In this document: in pieces, positions 1-9,606 of the stretch
Numbering within the stretch: the stretch's first letter is position 1
How the letters are laid out: the number at the start of each line of letters is the position of its first letter
Source: Hamiltosporidium magnivora
Lineage: Eukaryota > Microsporidia > Dubosqiidae
Assembly (NCBI GenBank): GCA_004325065.1
Contig: PITI01000278.1
Location: 1-15,446, forward strand
DNA length: 15,446 nucleotides
Reading direction: 5' to 3'
Notes under the pieces: generated by a model
Told to the model about the DNA's origin: nothing
The model's database searches: none
Seen by the model: only the letters and a program-made list of their open reading frames with translations
Position numbers and translations under genes: made by a program

Positions 1-39
1 AAATACCATAAATCACACCTTAAAAGACTAGAAATACCC

Positions 40-324
40 ATGAATGTAGAGGCATACATTCAGTCTATAGTACTTAAGAAGACAGTCGAAACAATTTCCT
101 TTGATCGACAAAGAAGACTTGAGTCAGGGCTAAATGCCGAAGAGAGCTGGGAGAGAGCGTCAATGGGTGTTATTATGAGAGCAGAGATGCATGAGGAACC
201 AACACCCCTTTTAAAAGAAGCGAGGAGAGAGGAAGATGATGCAAAAAATTTAAATCAAGAGATAATACACCCCTTATTTCACAAGGAGGAGCCGACGATA
301 AACATAATTAAGAGTCGGATTTAG
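40..324 (+). CDS. Hypothetical 94-aa protein, possibly the 3' end of a longer gene
   Basis: I do not recognise this protein. The ATG is directly preceded by CCC (37-39), the start signal reported upstream of many microsporidian genes, so I chose this start. However, the same frame is open back to base 1 (13 more codons), so it may instead be the tail of a longer gene outside the window. The product is hydrophilic and charged, rich in Glu, Arg and Lys, with no membrane segment and a probable helical centre (residues ~20-70). Its middle section (121-240) is about 48% GC, roughly twice the surrounding DNA. That supports real coding and hints at a different origin, such as a mobile-element gene, though no transposon domain is visible. 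Confidence 0.45.
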   Translation: MNVEAYIQSIVLKKTVETISFDRQRRLESGLNAEESWERASMGVIMRAEMHEEPTPLLKEARREEDDAKNLNQEIIHPLFHKEEPTINIIKSRI

Positions 325-3175
325 AATAAGAGACAGTAGTGGTTAAAGAGGTAGAAGAAAACATGTAAAAAATGGTAAAAATATTTTAACCCAGAATTTT
401 ATTAAATCTATTGTACTATTGATCCTAGTAAAAAATCAAAATGAAATAATAAAAAATATATGGCATAATTTATTATCAATGAGATTAATGTAATTGAGAT
501 TTTTCAGGAATAATCTTTTGAAATTGTGAATTAAATTTACTAATAGAAATTCTCAGTAATAAATTCAAGTGTTTATCTGTTAATTTAGATCAGTAAATAT
601 TTTTTGTATGCTTCATTTTAGAAAATGTTGTTTTCCATAAATAGATAGAGCCGAAAGCGGAAATAAAACCTCGAGAAAATTTATGAAAGGATTGAATTGC
701 GTGGCTGGAAGACTCTTATAGAATTTCAGAAATATATTTGTCTATTTTTAATAGAAATATCGTTAATATACATGTTTATTTTTATGAACATCTATATGAA
801 ATCATAAAAATTTGTTCAAAAAATATAAATAATTAAAACTGCAGAAATATTTTTCATTATGGTGGCATAAGATTTATTATTTATTGGCCTAACTGACTTT
901 TTTTAGAAGTTAATTTGGTCCACATGCCAAGACTTGTGAAACCTTTTATCTAGTTTATCAAAATGAACAATTTTATATAAATATTTAGGCATAATTCAAC
1001 AGCTGTGCTTTATTTCATGAAGTATTGACAAAGTAAATATATTTAGTTACATTTTTTTTTATTTTCCCAAAGTTTAGCACAATCTTTTTTTGATAATAAT
1101 CTTAATAAATAGCTCGTTTTGAAGGCACAAGTGTGTTTGTCTCTAAGCAGTGGATACTGTTATACATCTATTTTTATCTGATGATATCTTTCTAAAAAAT
1201 TGCTAAAATAATATTCAAAATTTATAACTGTTTTACATAAATAAAAGCATGACACTTACTTTCCAGAGTATAAATAAAGCCTATCATGTATATAGAAGAA
1301 AATTGCATTGTAATTCTCTTTACCTTTTAAAATATAGTTGGTAGTATTCCTATTGTTCTTATGTTCGTTATTTTAGAATTTCGAAATTTTGATTGCTATT
1401 TACGAATTTGTAATATTAATTTTCTAGTTTAATCTTTTTTATTTTTCGGTTCTGAATCCTGTTTTCATTCTCAAATGAACAACAAAAGATTTCTTATTAG
1501 TACCTTGATAGGTTCTATTGTTCAATTACACCTTTAGAATTCTTGATTCTACCTTTAAATTTTTTCTAATCTAGACGTTTACTTCAATACTCGAAACTAA
1601 ACGGGAAATTATAAAAATTAATTTTATAGAATATTTTTATTAAAAAATTTCTTTTTGATTATCTTTCTTATATAAACGCTATTAAAATAAAAGAAGTATA
1701 AATTATAAATTAAGCATTAAATTCACCAATTATTATATTATGAGTTTCTATGGCTTTATTAATAATCCAAATTATCAGTAATTTTATTTGCAAAATAAAA
1801 CATTTCGTTTAAGCGATCTATTTTTCATAAGTATGTACGCAATTAACCATAAAAATGTATTTTAATATCATAAATAAATTTTAGTGGTTTGATTTGATCA
1901 AAATATCAAAATTAATATAATATAAATTATTATGGTAATTCAATTAACAAAATAGTATTTGCTTGGTGAAGAAAATTACTGTCAAGACTAGATATTGATT
2001 ATACCAAGAAATTTAATTTATAAATATTGCTTAATAATAATCACATATATTAGCCAAAAACTTAAGTGTATGTAATTTCAACTAACAGGATGCCTGGATC
2101 AAGGATTTACATATGAAATTTTTCACAACTTTAATCAGAAGTATGAAGCTAATTTCAACTAACAGGATGCCTGAAACAAGGATTTACATATGAAATTTTT
2201 CACAACTTTAATCAGAAATTCGAAGAGAATTTCAAATTTGGCTAGATGGTAAAATTATTTTGTGACAAAAAGAACTGTATTTGGCAGGTATGGAATATAA
2301 GTGTCTCGCTTCAAATCGAAATCTATAAAAATAGATGATTATAATCTATTAGACATTAAAAAACATATGTTTTAAGACTCACATACAGAGATAAATGCAT
2401 ATCTTTCGATTTATAGAAGAATAATAAATGGTGTCTAAAATTATACTTCATATTTGTTCCATTTTGTAGTTCGAAATTACTTGGAAATTTTTCTAAAACA
2501 AATATCATTAAATTAATTTTATCTTATTGCAGATTAAATATCTTGTCTCAAATCATTTTTCTGTTGATTTTATTATACTATGACAATAAACTAAAAAAAC
2601 GTAAAATATTCTAAAATAAAATATACGATGCAATTATAAACAATGAATTCATAAAAATGATTTATTCTTACATATATGAAAGGATATTTTAGTTTTGATA
2701 ATGAATTTATAACTAATAATCCTTATACTATCTTAGAAAAGCAAATTTAATAATTGCAAAATTAGGTAAATTAATACAAATTTATTGAAAAAATATCAAA
2801 ATGAAATTTTTAGCAAACTTAAATAAAATTCGAAGGTTTTAAAGTTATTCCCAGTTTTTAAAAGTACAATTTCCATTTTTATATTTTTTTTACTAAAAAT
2901 ATCATTTTACGAATGAAATTTAATTGAAATTTGCGAATAAACGTTTCAGAATTTATTAATAAAAAGTTAAACTTCATCACAATAAACTGTAAATGTCTTT
3001 TATGTATAAAACAATGAAAACTATATGGTTATTTAACTTTTAAAAAATTATGGCTTTTTTTGTGCAAATTAATTTTATTTAAATAAAAGTTTATTTTTGG
3101 AAATTTATAGGAAATTTAAATTAATTTTAATGTGTAAAAAGAAATATTTTTTAAGATCTTATCAACTTTCTATAA
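325..3175. other. AT-rich intergenic region
   Basis: About 2.85 kb without a convincing gene. It is dominated by A/T runs. The one clear structure is a 77-bp tandem duplication (2074-2234), listed separately. A 46-codon stop-free stretch on the plus strand (667-804, then TAA) lies in a patch of slightly raised GC and reads as protein-like, with a hydrophobic end. Its length is within chance for this composition, so I do not call it a gene. Confidence 0.6.
2074..2234. repeat. 77-bp tandem duplication, two copies plus a stub
   Basis: Copy 1 is 2074-2150 and copy 2 is 2151-2227. They match at 70 of 77 positions by hand alignment, with the differences at positions 24, 26, 68, 70, 71, 76 and 77 of the unit. 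A 7-base stub (AATTTCA) at 2228-2234 begins a third copy. The unit length is not a multiple of three and lies far from any gene, so it is not a protein repeat. The interior is nearly identical while the 3' end has drifted. Confidence 0.93.
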
Positions 3176-3703
3176 ATGGTAGAAGAGAAAAACGAAAGCA
3201 ATGAAGAATTTTTCAATACAATTGATCTTTTCAACGAATGTGGATTAGATAAGAAAAAAACACTTATCTCACAGAAATCAGAACCTAAAGAAGCAATTAA
3301 CTTTGACCAGAACGAGTTTATTTCGAATTCTAATAAAGAAACCAAATATCAGCCATGCGATTCTTGGATGGATTTTGTATATAGTTATAAAATATTGTCT
3401 TCTCAGCAAAAAAAAGGAATGGATGAATTTTTCTCACTGGATTCTTCCTTATGGACTAAGAAAAACCTTAGAGATTTATCTCACACATTAAAAATTCCAT
3501 ATAGAACAATTATTGAAACCGCTAGTAAAAAACTTGTAAATAAAAAAGATCTTATTGTGGATTATGTAACGTTGTACAAAGAAGAATTGTCAGAACTTGA
3601 TATATGCATATCCAGATCATGGAATTCGTATGTACGAATGGCAAGACATTTTTATGATCAAATAAAACATTACAAATCAAAAAATAAAGAGGATGAAAAT
3701 TAA
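3176..3703 (+). CDS. Hypothetical 175-aa helical protein, possible helix-turn-helix
   Basis: Function unknown. The first ~60 residues are acidic, Asn/Ser-rich and probably disordered. Residues 62-166 look like a compact helical domain starting at a Trp (CDSWMDF) and ending in a Lys-rich tail. Within it, residues ~75-124 have the spacing of a three-helix DNA-binding fold: a hydrophobic first helix, then LRDLSHTLKIPYRTIIETA. This resembles homeodomain-like folds but lacks the Trp and Asn of a true homeodomain recognition helix, so DNA binding is only a guess. There is no signal peptide or membrane segment. The ATG is the first in frame, set in TATAAATGG, with no CCC/GGG signal nearby. The gene stands alone between two gaps of about 3 kb. 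Confidence 0.75.
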   Translation: MVEEKNESNEEFFNTIDLFNECGLDKKKTLISQKSEPKEAINFDQNEFISNSNKETKYQPCDSWMDFVYSYKILSSQQKKGMDEFFSLDSSLWTKKNLRDLSHTLKIPYRTIIETASKKLVNKKDLIVDYVTLYKEELSELDICISRSWNSYVRMARHFYDQIKHYKSKNKEDEN

Positions 3704-4866
3704 AAAGTATAATTTGATATTAATTCTTAAATTATTTAACTATTTTATTATAGATGATTAGATTAGAAGTTATTTCTAATTACTAATTCTTGTCTTTTTT
3801 AAATATTTTAGTTATTTCAAGTATTGTATAAATATTTTTCTGATTACAATATAAATCTTTACATCGTGTTTTTGATATTTTTGTTTCCTGATGATCTGTA
3901 TTCCGTTATTCAGTAAGTATTTTGTTTTTCTATTGTGTAGATTTAATATAAAGTAACTGATATTTCAGAATATATCTAATTAAATATGTATTTTAAAACT
4001 CTTCAAGATTAATTAAAAATTAATGGTTTAGAAATGAAAATGAAAACTATAAAATTGTTTTAAAAGTTAAAATAGATTTATAAATCAAATACAAGAATAG
4101 ATTGGTAAAGACTTGTTTCATAGGGAATGTAATAAAAAGAGAGTATTAGGAGGTATATTTTATTGTATGGAAAGGTTAAAATTCTATGAAAATAGTATTT
4201 ATAGAGATTTCTTTAGTCATATCAGATGAAATGATTTAGATATTAATTTCAATTCCGATTCTTGTTTGGTAATTGGTAATACAAAAAAAATTATTTTTAG
4301 TTCAAATTTGTCAAAAAATATTTTTAACTTCAACTGAGATTTCAAAATTCTTTTACATTTAATTTGCCCTAAAAATCTGAAATATATGTAAATCTCTTAT
4401 TTATTGTAAGAAATTTTATAACCCGTGGTTTTATAGCAAAAAATAGGCATATATTACAAAAATCGATTTTTTACGCAATGCTATAAAAATTAGAGCAGAT
4501 TAAAGCATTCATTCTTACACTTCCTCGTATTTTAAATCCTATATTTCAAAAACTAGTATATTTTAAATATTATTTTCTTCAAGTCATAGATAAAAAACTA
4601 TAAAAAGGTTTGATTAAATTAATATTTGCTTCTCGCATATAAAAAAAATATTTTATTTATGGCATGAGCCAATTATCATATCCTTCTGAGATTTTAATTT
4701 GTAATTTTCTATATTTTTTCATTTTGTGTTAAAAGTTTTACTAAATTTTTAAATTTTTAAACTATTTTTATTAAATAAATATATCTTTCACTACATGCGT
4801 GACATAATTTATACTGTTTTCTGTCTTTGGCGCAGTTCTAGATTTTTTTGAATAGCTGCGCTCTAG

Positions 4867-5031
4867 AACCCCATCGGTATTTTTAAGGAATACATCCCAA
4901 AGCTTTCTATTATAAGGAAGTGTAGTAGTTCAATTAATGAGCGAGGAAGGTGGAAGGTGTTTGTTTATTGCTGTTGTCTTGTGAGTAATACAAGTGCCAA
5001 ACTTAAAGTAAAATACTCGAGACTAACATAA
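4867..5031 (+). pseudogene. Possible coding relic, 54 stop-free codons without ATG
   Basis: The frame is open from after a TAG at 4864-4866 to the TAA at 5029-5031 and has no ATG. It reads as a mixed, protein-like sequence with a basic/polar stretch followed by a Cys-rich one (for example INERGRWKVFVYCCC). GC is higher than in the flanking DNA. No family is recognised. A stretch this long can occur by chance, so the relic call rests mainly on composition. Confidence 0.22.
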
Positions 5032-5671
5032 TTCCCATATAAACTAAATTTTTAGGGTCTAATATAATTCTAGCTAAGATATATATCAGCGACTTACACG
5101 GGCTCAAATAGAAATTGCAGTGCAATACTAATATATTGACCTGCTACCCAATATTCTTGGTTTTTTAAATAAGTTTTTTATGTTATTCAAGCCGAAGTCT
5201 TCTAACCCGAATGAGCTTGGTTAGGTTTTCTACCTTCTACATGGTATTTACCTCTAAATTAAACGGTAGTTTCTAGTCTAATTACATAAAAAACTATAAA
5301 GTTATTTCTACCAAAGATTTGCCTTTTTGTAGACCTCGTCTTTCTATATAAATTCTAAATTACACAACATAAAATTACGTGCGCCTTTCATTTTACAAAA
5401 CATGAAAACAATTATCTTCACACCAATTTTATGTAATTATTACCAAGCAGATAATTTTTAAAGCGGTTATCATCCTTCCAGGTTGTAAAATTGCTTAATA
5501 TTAAAAAATTTCAAATATTTTTTTCGTTTGTACATAATTACTCAGTATGATTTATTTCAGGCTTCATTGGATTGTTTTTTTTCATTTATAATAAACAGAA
5601 TAGCTTTTTGTCTTCAAATTAAAAATTTTTTTACAAATTGAAATAATTTTCAATTTTAACATAGAAAGGAA

Positions 5672-5941
5672 TTAAGAATTATTCAATCTTTGGAATTGGT
5701 GGCATTGATTAGACCATCCAACCTTGCCTAGCTTTTTATCACAAAAGTCTTGTACCAATGCTCTTTTACATGAATAGAGTTGGCAGAATATCCCATGCTA
5801 TCTTCTATTGTCCCCAATCAATACACCTTCATTTATTATTTTCTTTTTATCATTTTTATAATTGAATATAAGTTTTTTGTCAAGTTCTTTATAATAGAAT
5901 TTTCATATCTTTTTGATACTTTCTTGCGATGTTTTTTTTTT
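5672..5941 (-). pseudogene. Possible broken gene or transposon relic
   Basis: Reading the minus strand from about 5941 to the TAA at 5672-5674, one frame stays open except for a TGA at 5903-5905 and a TAG at 5798-5800. The last 41 codons (5672-5797) look protein-like, with spaced Cys and His residues (HGIFCQLYSCKRALVQDFCD and then further Cys/His), which could be a decayed zinc-binding segment. A T9 run at 5932-5940 could mark a frameshift at the upstream end. I recognise no family. The alternative is the small plus-strand ORF at 5795-5962. Confidence 0.3.
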
Positions 5942-5962
5942 ATATTGATGATAAACAAATAA
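5795..5962 (+). CDS. Small hydrophobic ORF (55 aa), doubtful
   Basis: The ATG at 5795 is immediately preceded by CCC (5792-5794), the same context as the RFC3 gene in this window. The product is almost entirely Phe/Ile/Leu/Tyr and could form one or two membrane segments. T-rich DNA gives hydrophobic peptides automatically, and a better-looking relic lies on the opposite strand, so this is offered only because of its start context. Confidence 0.2.
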   Translation: MLSSIVPNQYTFIYYFLFIIFIIEYKFFVKFFIIEFSYLFDTFLRCFFFILMINK

Positions 5963-6879
5963 AAGTATTTGATTTGATAATCAACATTGTTCTTTTAGGA
6001 ATTTTTTACTTGTAGATTTCAGGTTTTCTTTAGAGCTTTTTGGTTTTCGATTTTCAGGTTAAAAAAACTGAACTAAGTGTCTTTTGACAAATTTTTGCAA
6101 TCATGTCTTTGAATTTTATTCTGCACAGTGCTTTATGAATATATTTCTTCACTTGGTAAAATATAATTCTTAAACGTATAATAAAGAAATATTTTGTGTC
6201 TATAGTTTGAGTCATATTTATGTCTTTTATATCAACCTGTAAGTTTAAGGTTTAAACACATCCTGAAAATTTAGAACAAAATACTAAGTACTTTTTTATT
6301 CTATGATCATAATTAATTTGTTTTTTTATTCATAGAAACATATACTATTTCTTATTTCGAACCTTCGAATTATGATATCTTTTGATTTGATTGCATATTC
6401 TATGTACATGTTTTATATAATAAATAAAATTAATTCTTTTACATTGTTTTTAAGTCTCGGATTTATACAGGCTTAGACAATTATACCTGTATATTGAGTA
6501 GATCTAATAAAAACCATTTTTTTGGACAAATCGATTCTTCGTCTTTATCCTTTTCATATATTTTGAAATGCCTTTATATAATCAACTAAAATTGAAAGTA
6601 GAACACGTGATTTATATTCACGGGTTCGAATTTGTTTTTACTTCTATATTTAATCGAAACGGATAGCAATAATATTTTTTACTAATTAAAATTACGGTTG
6701 AAAAAGTATCTATTAAATATTTTTTAGATTAGATTTTACGTTTTTACTCAGTAAATCGTTTTTAAAAACAGGGTATTTCAGGTGCAACACTAAAAAGACT
6801 AATAAAAATACAATAAACATATTTTTCAAAGAAATATTAAAAGTCTAAAATATTAAATAAAATAATATTCAATTTATTT

Positions 6880-8289
6880 TCATTTATTATTTATATTTGC
6901 CTTATATGTATAATTCAAGTATTCTTGGAGAAATGCATTATATTGCTCTTTCTTTAAAAAAATTATAAGCATCAGAAGAGGCACTATTATAGGTGCAATC
7001 AGTTCCACAAATAGAATGACTAAATTAAATCGGAACATATATTTTGAACTATCAAACCTTTTAGATTTCTTCGAGTATTTATTAATTTTTTGCTTTTCAT
7101 ATAGATTTTTCAATCTATTTCTTGCAAATATTGTTAAAATTAGAAATAGAAATCTTAACAGCAATCTATCTGAAATATAATTTCCAAATATGGCGGTTTG
7201 CTTGTTAACGTTAGGATGAAACTCGTTGATATATAAAAAAAGGCACCGAATCAAATCGTACATGTAAAAAATGACAAATAATTGCAAAAAATTACTTACA
7301 AAATAATATAAACACTCGTATTTGTATTCATACCGTTGATTCACCCATTTCTTATAAATTATTTTCTTTCTTTTTAATTTATTTTTCTTCTCGTGATATA
7401 ATTTTTGATTATATGACTCCTTTTCTTCGAACTTGCAAATTAATTTTTTATCGATCAAATAATTTGAGTTATTTAGAGTTTTTCTTAGTATCTTAACAAA
7501 ATAAAATATAAAATTATAAATTAAAATAACTGGTGATATTACTAATAATATAAATGAAAATAATATAAATCTTTTCTTCAGAATAGCAAGATAATGTATA
7601 TCTATTTTGTCGGTTCTTGATTTACTCATTTCGTTTTTTGATACAAGTATTTGTACGATATTTTTGAAATATTTTGTGTAAAATATATTTTTGTAAAATA
7701 CATTTTTAAAAACACTATTAGTAACAAATTTTCGATAAAAATAATATTTTCGCAATAACATTCTTCTTATTTCTTCTTCTGTTAAATCAATATTGTTGAT
7801 TTTCTTTTCTATGTGAATTATATTTTTCAAAATTTTCTTAAATCCATGATTTGGTTTGATCTTTAAAATATACTTAAAATAAACATATCCCGTATAAAAC
7901 ATCATGAATTTTCTATAATATTCTACCAATTCTACTACTGAAACAATGGTTTGAAATATAAAAAGTATTATTTTTACCATTTTTACCATAAATTTTGATT
8001 TTATTGCCGAATCAAAATTGAAAATCTTAATTAATATAATTAATATTCCTATTTGGAAAATTCTAATGAAAATATCTTTAAATACATTTTTAATGACTCG
8101 ATTATTATGAATGTAATAATAGTATATACAGTCTATGTTATAGTAAGGTCTCTTTTCTTTTTTGTATTTCTCTATTATTGAACTTTCAATTCTTAGAAGT
8201 TTACCATATTTTTTATAAGAATATATAGGCATTTCTTTGGAGTCTGATTCAAACAATACATTTATTTCATCTTCAAAACACTCACCCAT
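6880..8289 (-). CDS. Polytopic membrane protein, probable divergent ATG9 lipid scramblase
   Basis: A 469-aa protein rich in Ile, Lys, Phe and Tyr, with hydrophobic segments at about 72-93, 104-122, 241-266, 325-350, 375-390 and 422-446. The order and spacing match the ATG9/APG9 core: a pre-membrane YNIDCIYYYYI (compare the family's NLD...VY.YY) at 50-60; a membrane pair; a helical linker ending near LTEEEIRRMLLRK (169-181); a basic KKR entry into LLVISPVILIYNFIFYF (248-264); a charged loop (280-320); and LVILFVELIAPIIVPL (423-438) near the C-terminus. ATG9 is a trimeric scramblase of Golgi/endosome-derived vesicles that feeds the autophagosome membrane. The long family tails are absent. The assignment rests on collinear motifs recalled from the family, not a search; the alternative is an unrelated microsporidian membrane protein. 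It diverges from the forkhead gene. ATG at 8289 is the chosen start. Confidence 0.6.
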   Translation of the reverse strand: MGECFEDEINVLFESDSKEMPIYSYKKYGKLLRIESSIIEKYKKEKRPYYNIDCIYYYYIHNNRVIKNVFKDIFIRIFQIGILIILIKIFNFDSAIKSKFMVKMVKIILFIFQTIVSVVELVEYYRKFMMFYTGYVYFKYILKIKPNHGFKKILKNIIHIEKKINNIDLTEEEIRRMLLRKYYFYRKFVTNSVFKNVFYKNIFYTKYFKNIVQILVSKNEMSKSRTDKIDIHYLAILKKRFILFSFILLVISPVILIYNFIFYFVKILRKTLNNSNYLIDKKLICKFEEKESYNQKLYHEKKNKLKRKKIIYKKWVNQRYEYKYECLYYFVSNFLQLFVIFYMYDLIRCLFLYINEFHPNVNKQTAIFGNYISDRLLLRFLFLILTIFARNRLKNLYEKQKINKYSKKSKRFDSSKYMFRFNLVILFVELIAPIIVPLLMLIIFLKKEQYNAFLQEYLNYTYKANINNK

Positions 8290-8882
8290 TTGTTTATGAA
8301 AGCATATCTTGAAACAAATTTTTTATAAAGATTTTTTTTAAAAAAAATAAATTTTAAAATATTTATATTTTTAAAAGTTTATACCAAAAATAAATTTGGC
8401 GATGAATTTGATTAAAAGTATACTTAATCGAGTAAATAACAGAAATATTATTTTAGATGTTTGTTGAAGGTTTATAATTCCTTAGAAACACAAGATATTT
8501 AGAAAAATCATGAAATGAAATTCTAAACTAGTAACATTCATTTTAGATTGTTAATGAAAAATATTAGTAATTTTCTTAAAAATAAGCTAGAAAAAGGCAG
8601 AAATATATTTTTACTATTGATCTTGAAAATCCAAATTACGTAAAAGATATAACAAAACCACAACAAAATATTTTGTTATATCAAATATATACAAAGATAA
8701 ATTAATTTTAATTAGAAAAAAAAAACAATTTTAAAAATGTAAAAATTTTTCATATTATTGCATTTGAGTTTAAATAGCGTGTTTATAAGTCATTTGTAAG
8801 AAATCACACATAAAATAAAATTTATTTTTTTATAAATTTATCACTAATTTATTTAAATATTTACAGGGTTTGTTTTGTTTAC
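8290..8882. promoter_or_regulatory. Shared upstream region of the divergent ATG9-like and forkhead genes
   Basis: A 593-bp, extremely AT-rich interval between two divergent start codons. At the forkhead end there is a GGG at 8866-8868 (14 bases before the ATG) and TGTTTAC at 8876-8882. At the other end, ATAAACA (minus strand, 8297-8291) sits one base from the ATG9-like start, and a third related TGTTTAT lies at 8780-8786. Long A/T tracts fill the middle. Any role as a two-way promoter is inferred from the layout. Confidence 0.4.
8876..8882 (-). promoter_or_regulatory. Forkhead-type site GTAAACA abutting the forkhead gene start
   Basis: TGTTTAC on the plus strand (GTAAACA on the minus) is the classic core bound by forkhead proteins and directly touches the ATG at 8883. 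If bound, it would place the forkhead protein on its own start, consistent with autoregulation. A 7-mer alone is weak evidence. Confidence 0.35.
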
Positions 8883-9599
8883 ATGTTTGAAAATAAACAT
8901 TCGACAGAAGAAGATTCGAATATAAGTGAAATACACACAGATATAGATCGATGTAATACGGGACCTATATTTCTTAATAAGTTACATAGCGATACAGATA
9001 TATATACACCCAGAGTACGCTATGGTAAATCTTCTGATACTAAAAAACCGGGTTTTTCATATTCTGAATTGATTGTACAGGCCATTTCTAGCAGTGAGGA
9101 GGGAAAGCTGACACTGAAAGATATATATGCGTGGATAAGTACACGATTTCCATTTTATACCAGAGAAAAAGCAGGCTGGCAGAATTCCATCCGACATAAC
9201 CTTTCATTAAACAAAATATTCTATAAAATTCCTAAATCGCCACATTCGAAAGGCAAGGGATCTTTTTGGTCAATTAATACCGAATTTTTAAAACCATCTG
9301 AACATAAAATTCGTCGGTATACCAGTAGAGCACCTCGTTGTAGAAACACAACATTTATCAAGACACACTTCTCAGATATCGAAAATAAAAACTCATTAGT
9401 GGAAATACTTGATAATAATCGCACATTTCTTCATCCTATATGTATAACCGAACCCAAAATATCAGATAAACCTATTACTACTGTTTTCACTGGTGACCTT
9501 AATCAACTTAGTGATAGTTTAGACACAACAAATGAAACTAATTTGTATTCAATACACGAGAATACATCTACAAATCACATTTTCAAATTCAATAGATAG
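8883..9599 (+). CDS. Forkhead (winged-helix) transcription factor
   Basis: A nuclear DNA-binding protein of 238 aa. Residues ~55-132 are a clear forkhead domain: KKPGFSYSELIVQAI (54-68, helix 1), LTLKDIYAWISTRFPFY (76-92, helix 2), the recognition helix GWQNSIRHNLSLN (98-110, with Asn101, Arg104 and His105 at the usual base- and backbone-contact positions), then KGKGSFWSI (123-131, wing). The N-terminal 50 residues are acidic and the C-terminal ~100 are polar and probably disordered; there is no FHA domain, so it is nearer in layout to yeast Hcm1 than to Fkh1/2. Such factors usually drive cell-cycle transcription. The first ATG is used, with a GGG signal 14 bases upstream and a forkhead-type site abutting it. 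Confidence 0.95.
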   Translation: MFENKHSTEEDSNISEIHTDIDRCNTGPIFLNKLHSDTDIYTPRVRYGKSSDTKKPGFSYSELIVQAISSSEEGKLTLKDIYAWISTRFPFYTREKAGWQNSIRHNLSLNKIFYKIPKSPHSKGKGSFWSINTEFLKPSEHKIRRYTSRAPRCRNTTFIKTHFSDIENKNSLVEILDNNRTFLHPICITEPKISDKPITTVFTGDLNQLSDSLDTTNETNLYSIHENTSTNHIFKFNR

Positions 9600-9600
9600 A

Positions 9601-9606
9601 AATAAA
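9601..9606 (+). terminator. AATAAA polyadenylation-type signal next to the forkhead stop
   Basis: AATAAA begins one base after the TAG at 9597-9599. In microsporidia, very short 3' UTRs with such hexamers close to the stop are common. In DNA this A-rich the hexamer also occurs often by chance. Confidence 0.3.

Larger units (their letters stand above)
3704..6879. other. AT-rich intergenic region with coding-like islands
   Basis: About 3.2 kb with no convincing intact gene. Two islands of raised GC stand out: 4820-5280, with paired inverted repeats and a 54-codon open stretch, and 5672-5941, a minus-strand relic opposite a small plus-strand ORF. These are listed separately. The rest (3704-4800 and 5960-6879) is A/T-rich and shows only short chance ORFs. 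Confidence 0.6.

Noticed and set aside
3151..3345. Minus-strand 64-codon ORF opposite the 175-aa gene
   Set aside because: It is a shadow of the plus-strand gene, with no start signal of its own and lower-quality peptide.
3913..3968. Short intron-like segment: GTAAGT donor, TAAC near the end and TTTCAG acceptor
   Set aside because: It lies in noncoding DNA; splicing it joins only a trivial 10-codon ORF, and introns are rare in microsporidia.
6606..6634. tRNA-like arm: 5-bp stem with 7-base loop (anticodon-position TAT) followed by GGGTTCGAAT
   Set aside because: No acceptor stem, D-arm/A-box or proper T-stem can be built around it; the TTCGAAT is not flanked by pairing bases.
9221..9424. 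Minus-strand ORF inside the forkhead gene
   Set aside because: It overlaps the unambiguous forkhead domain coding sequence.
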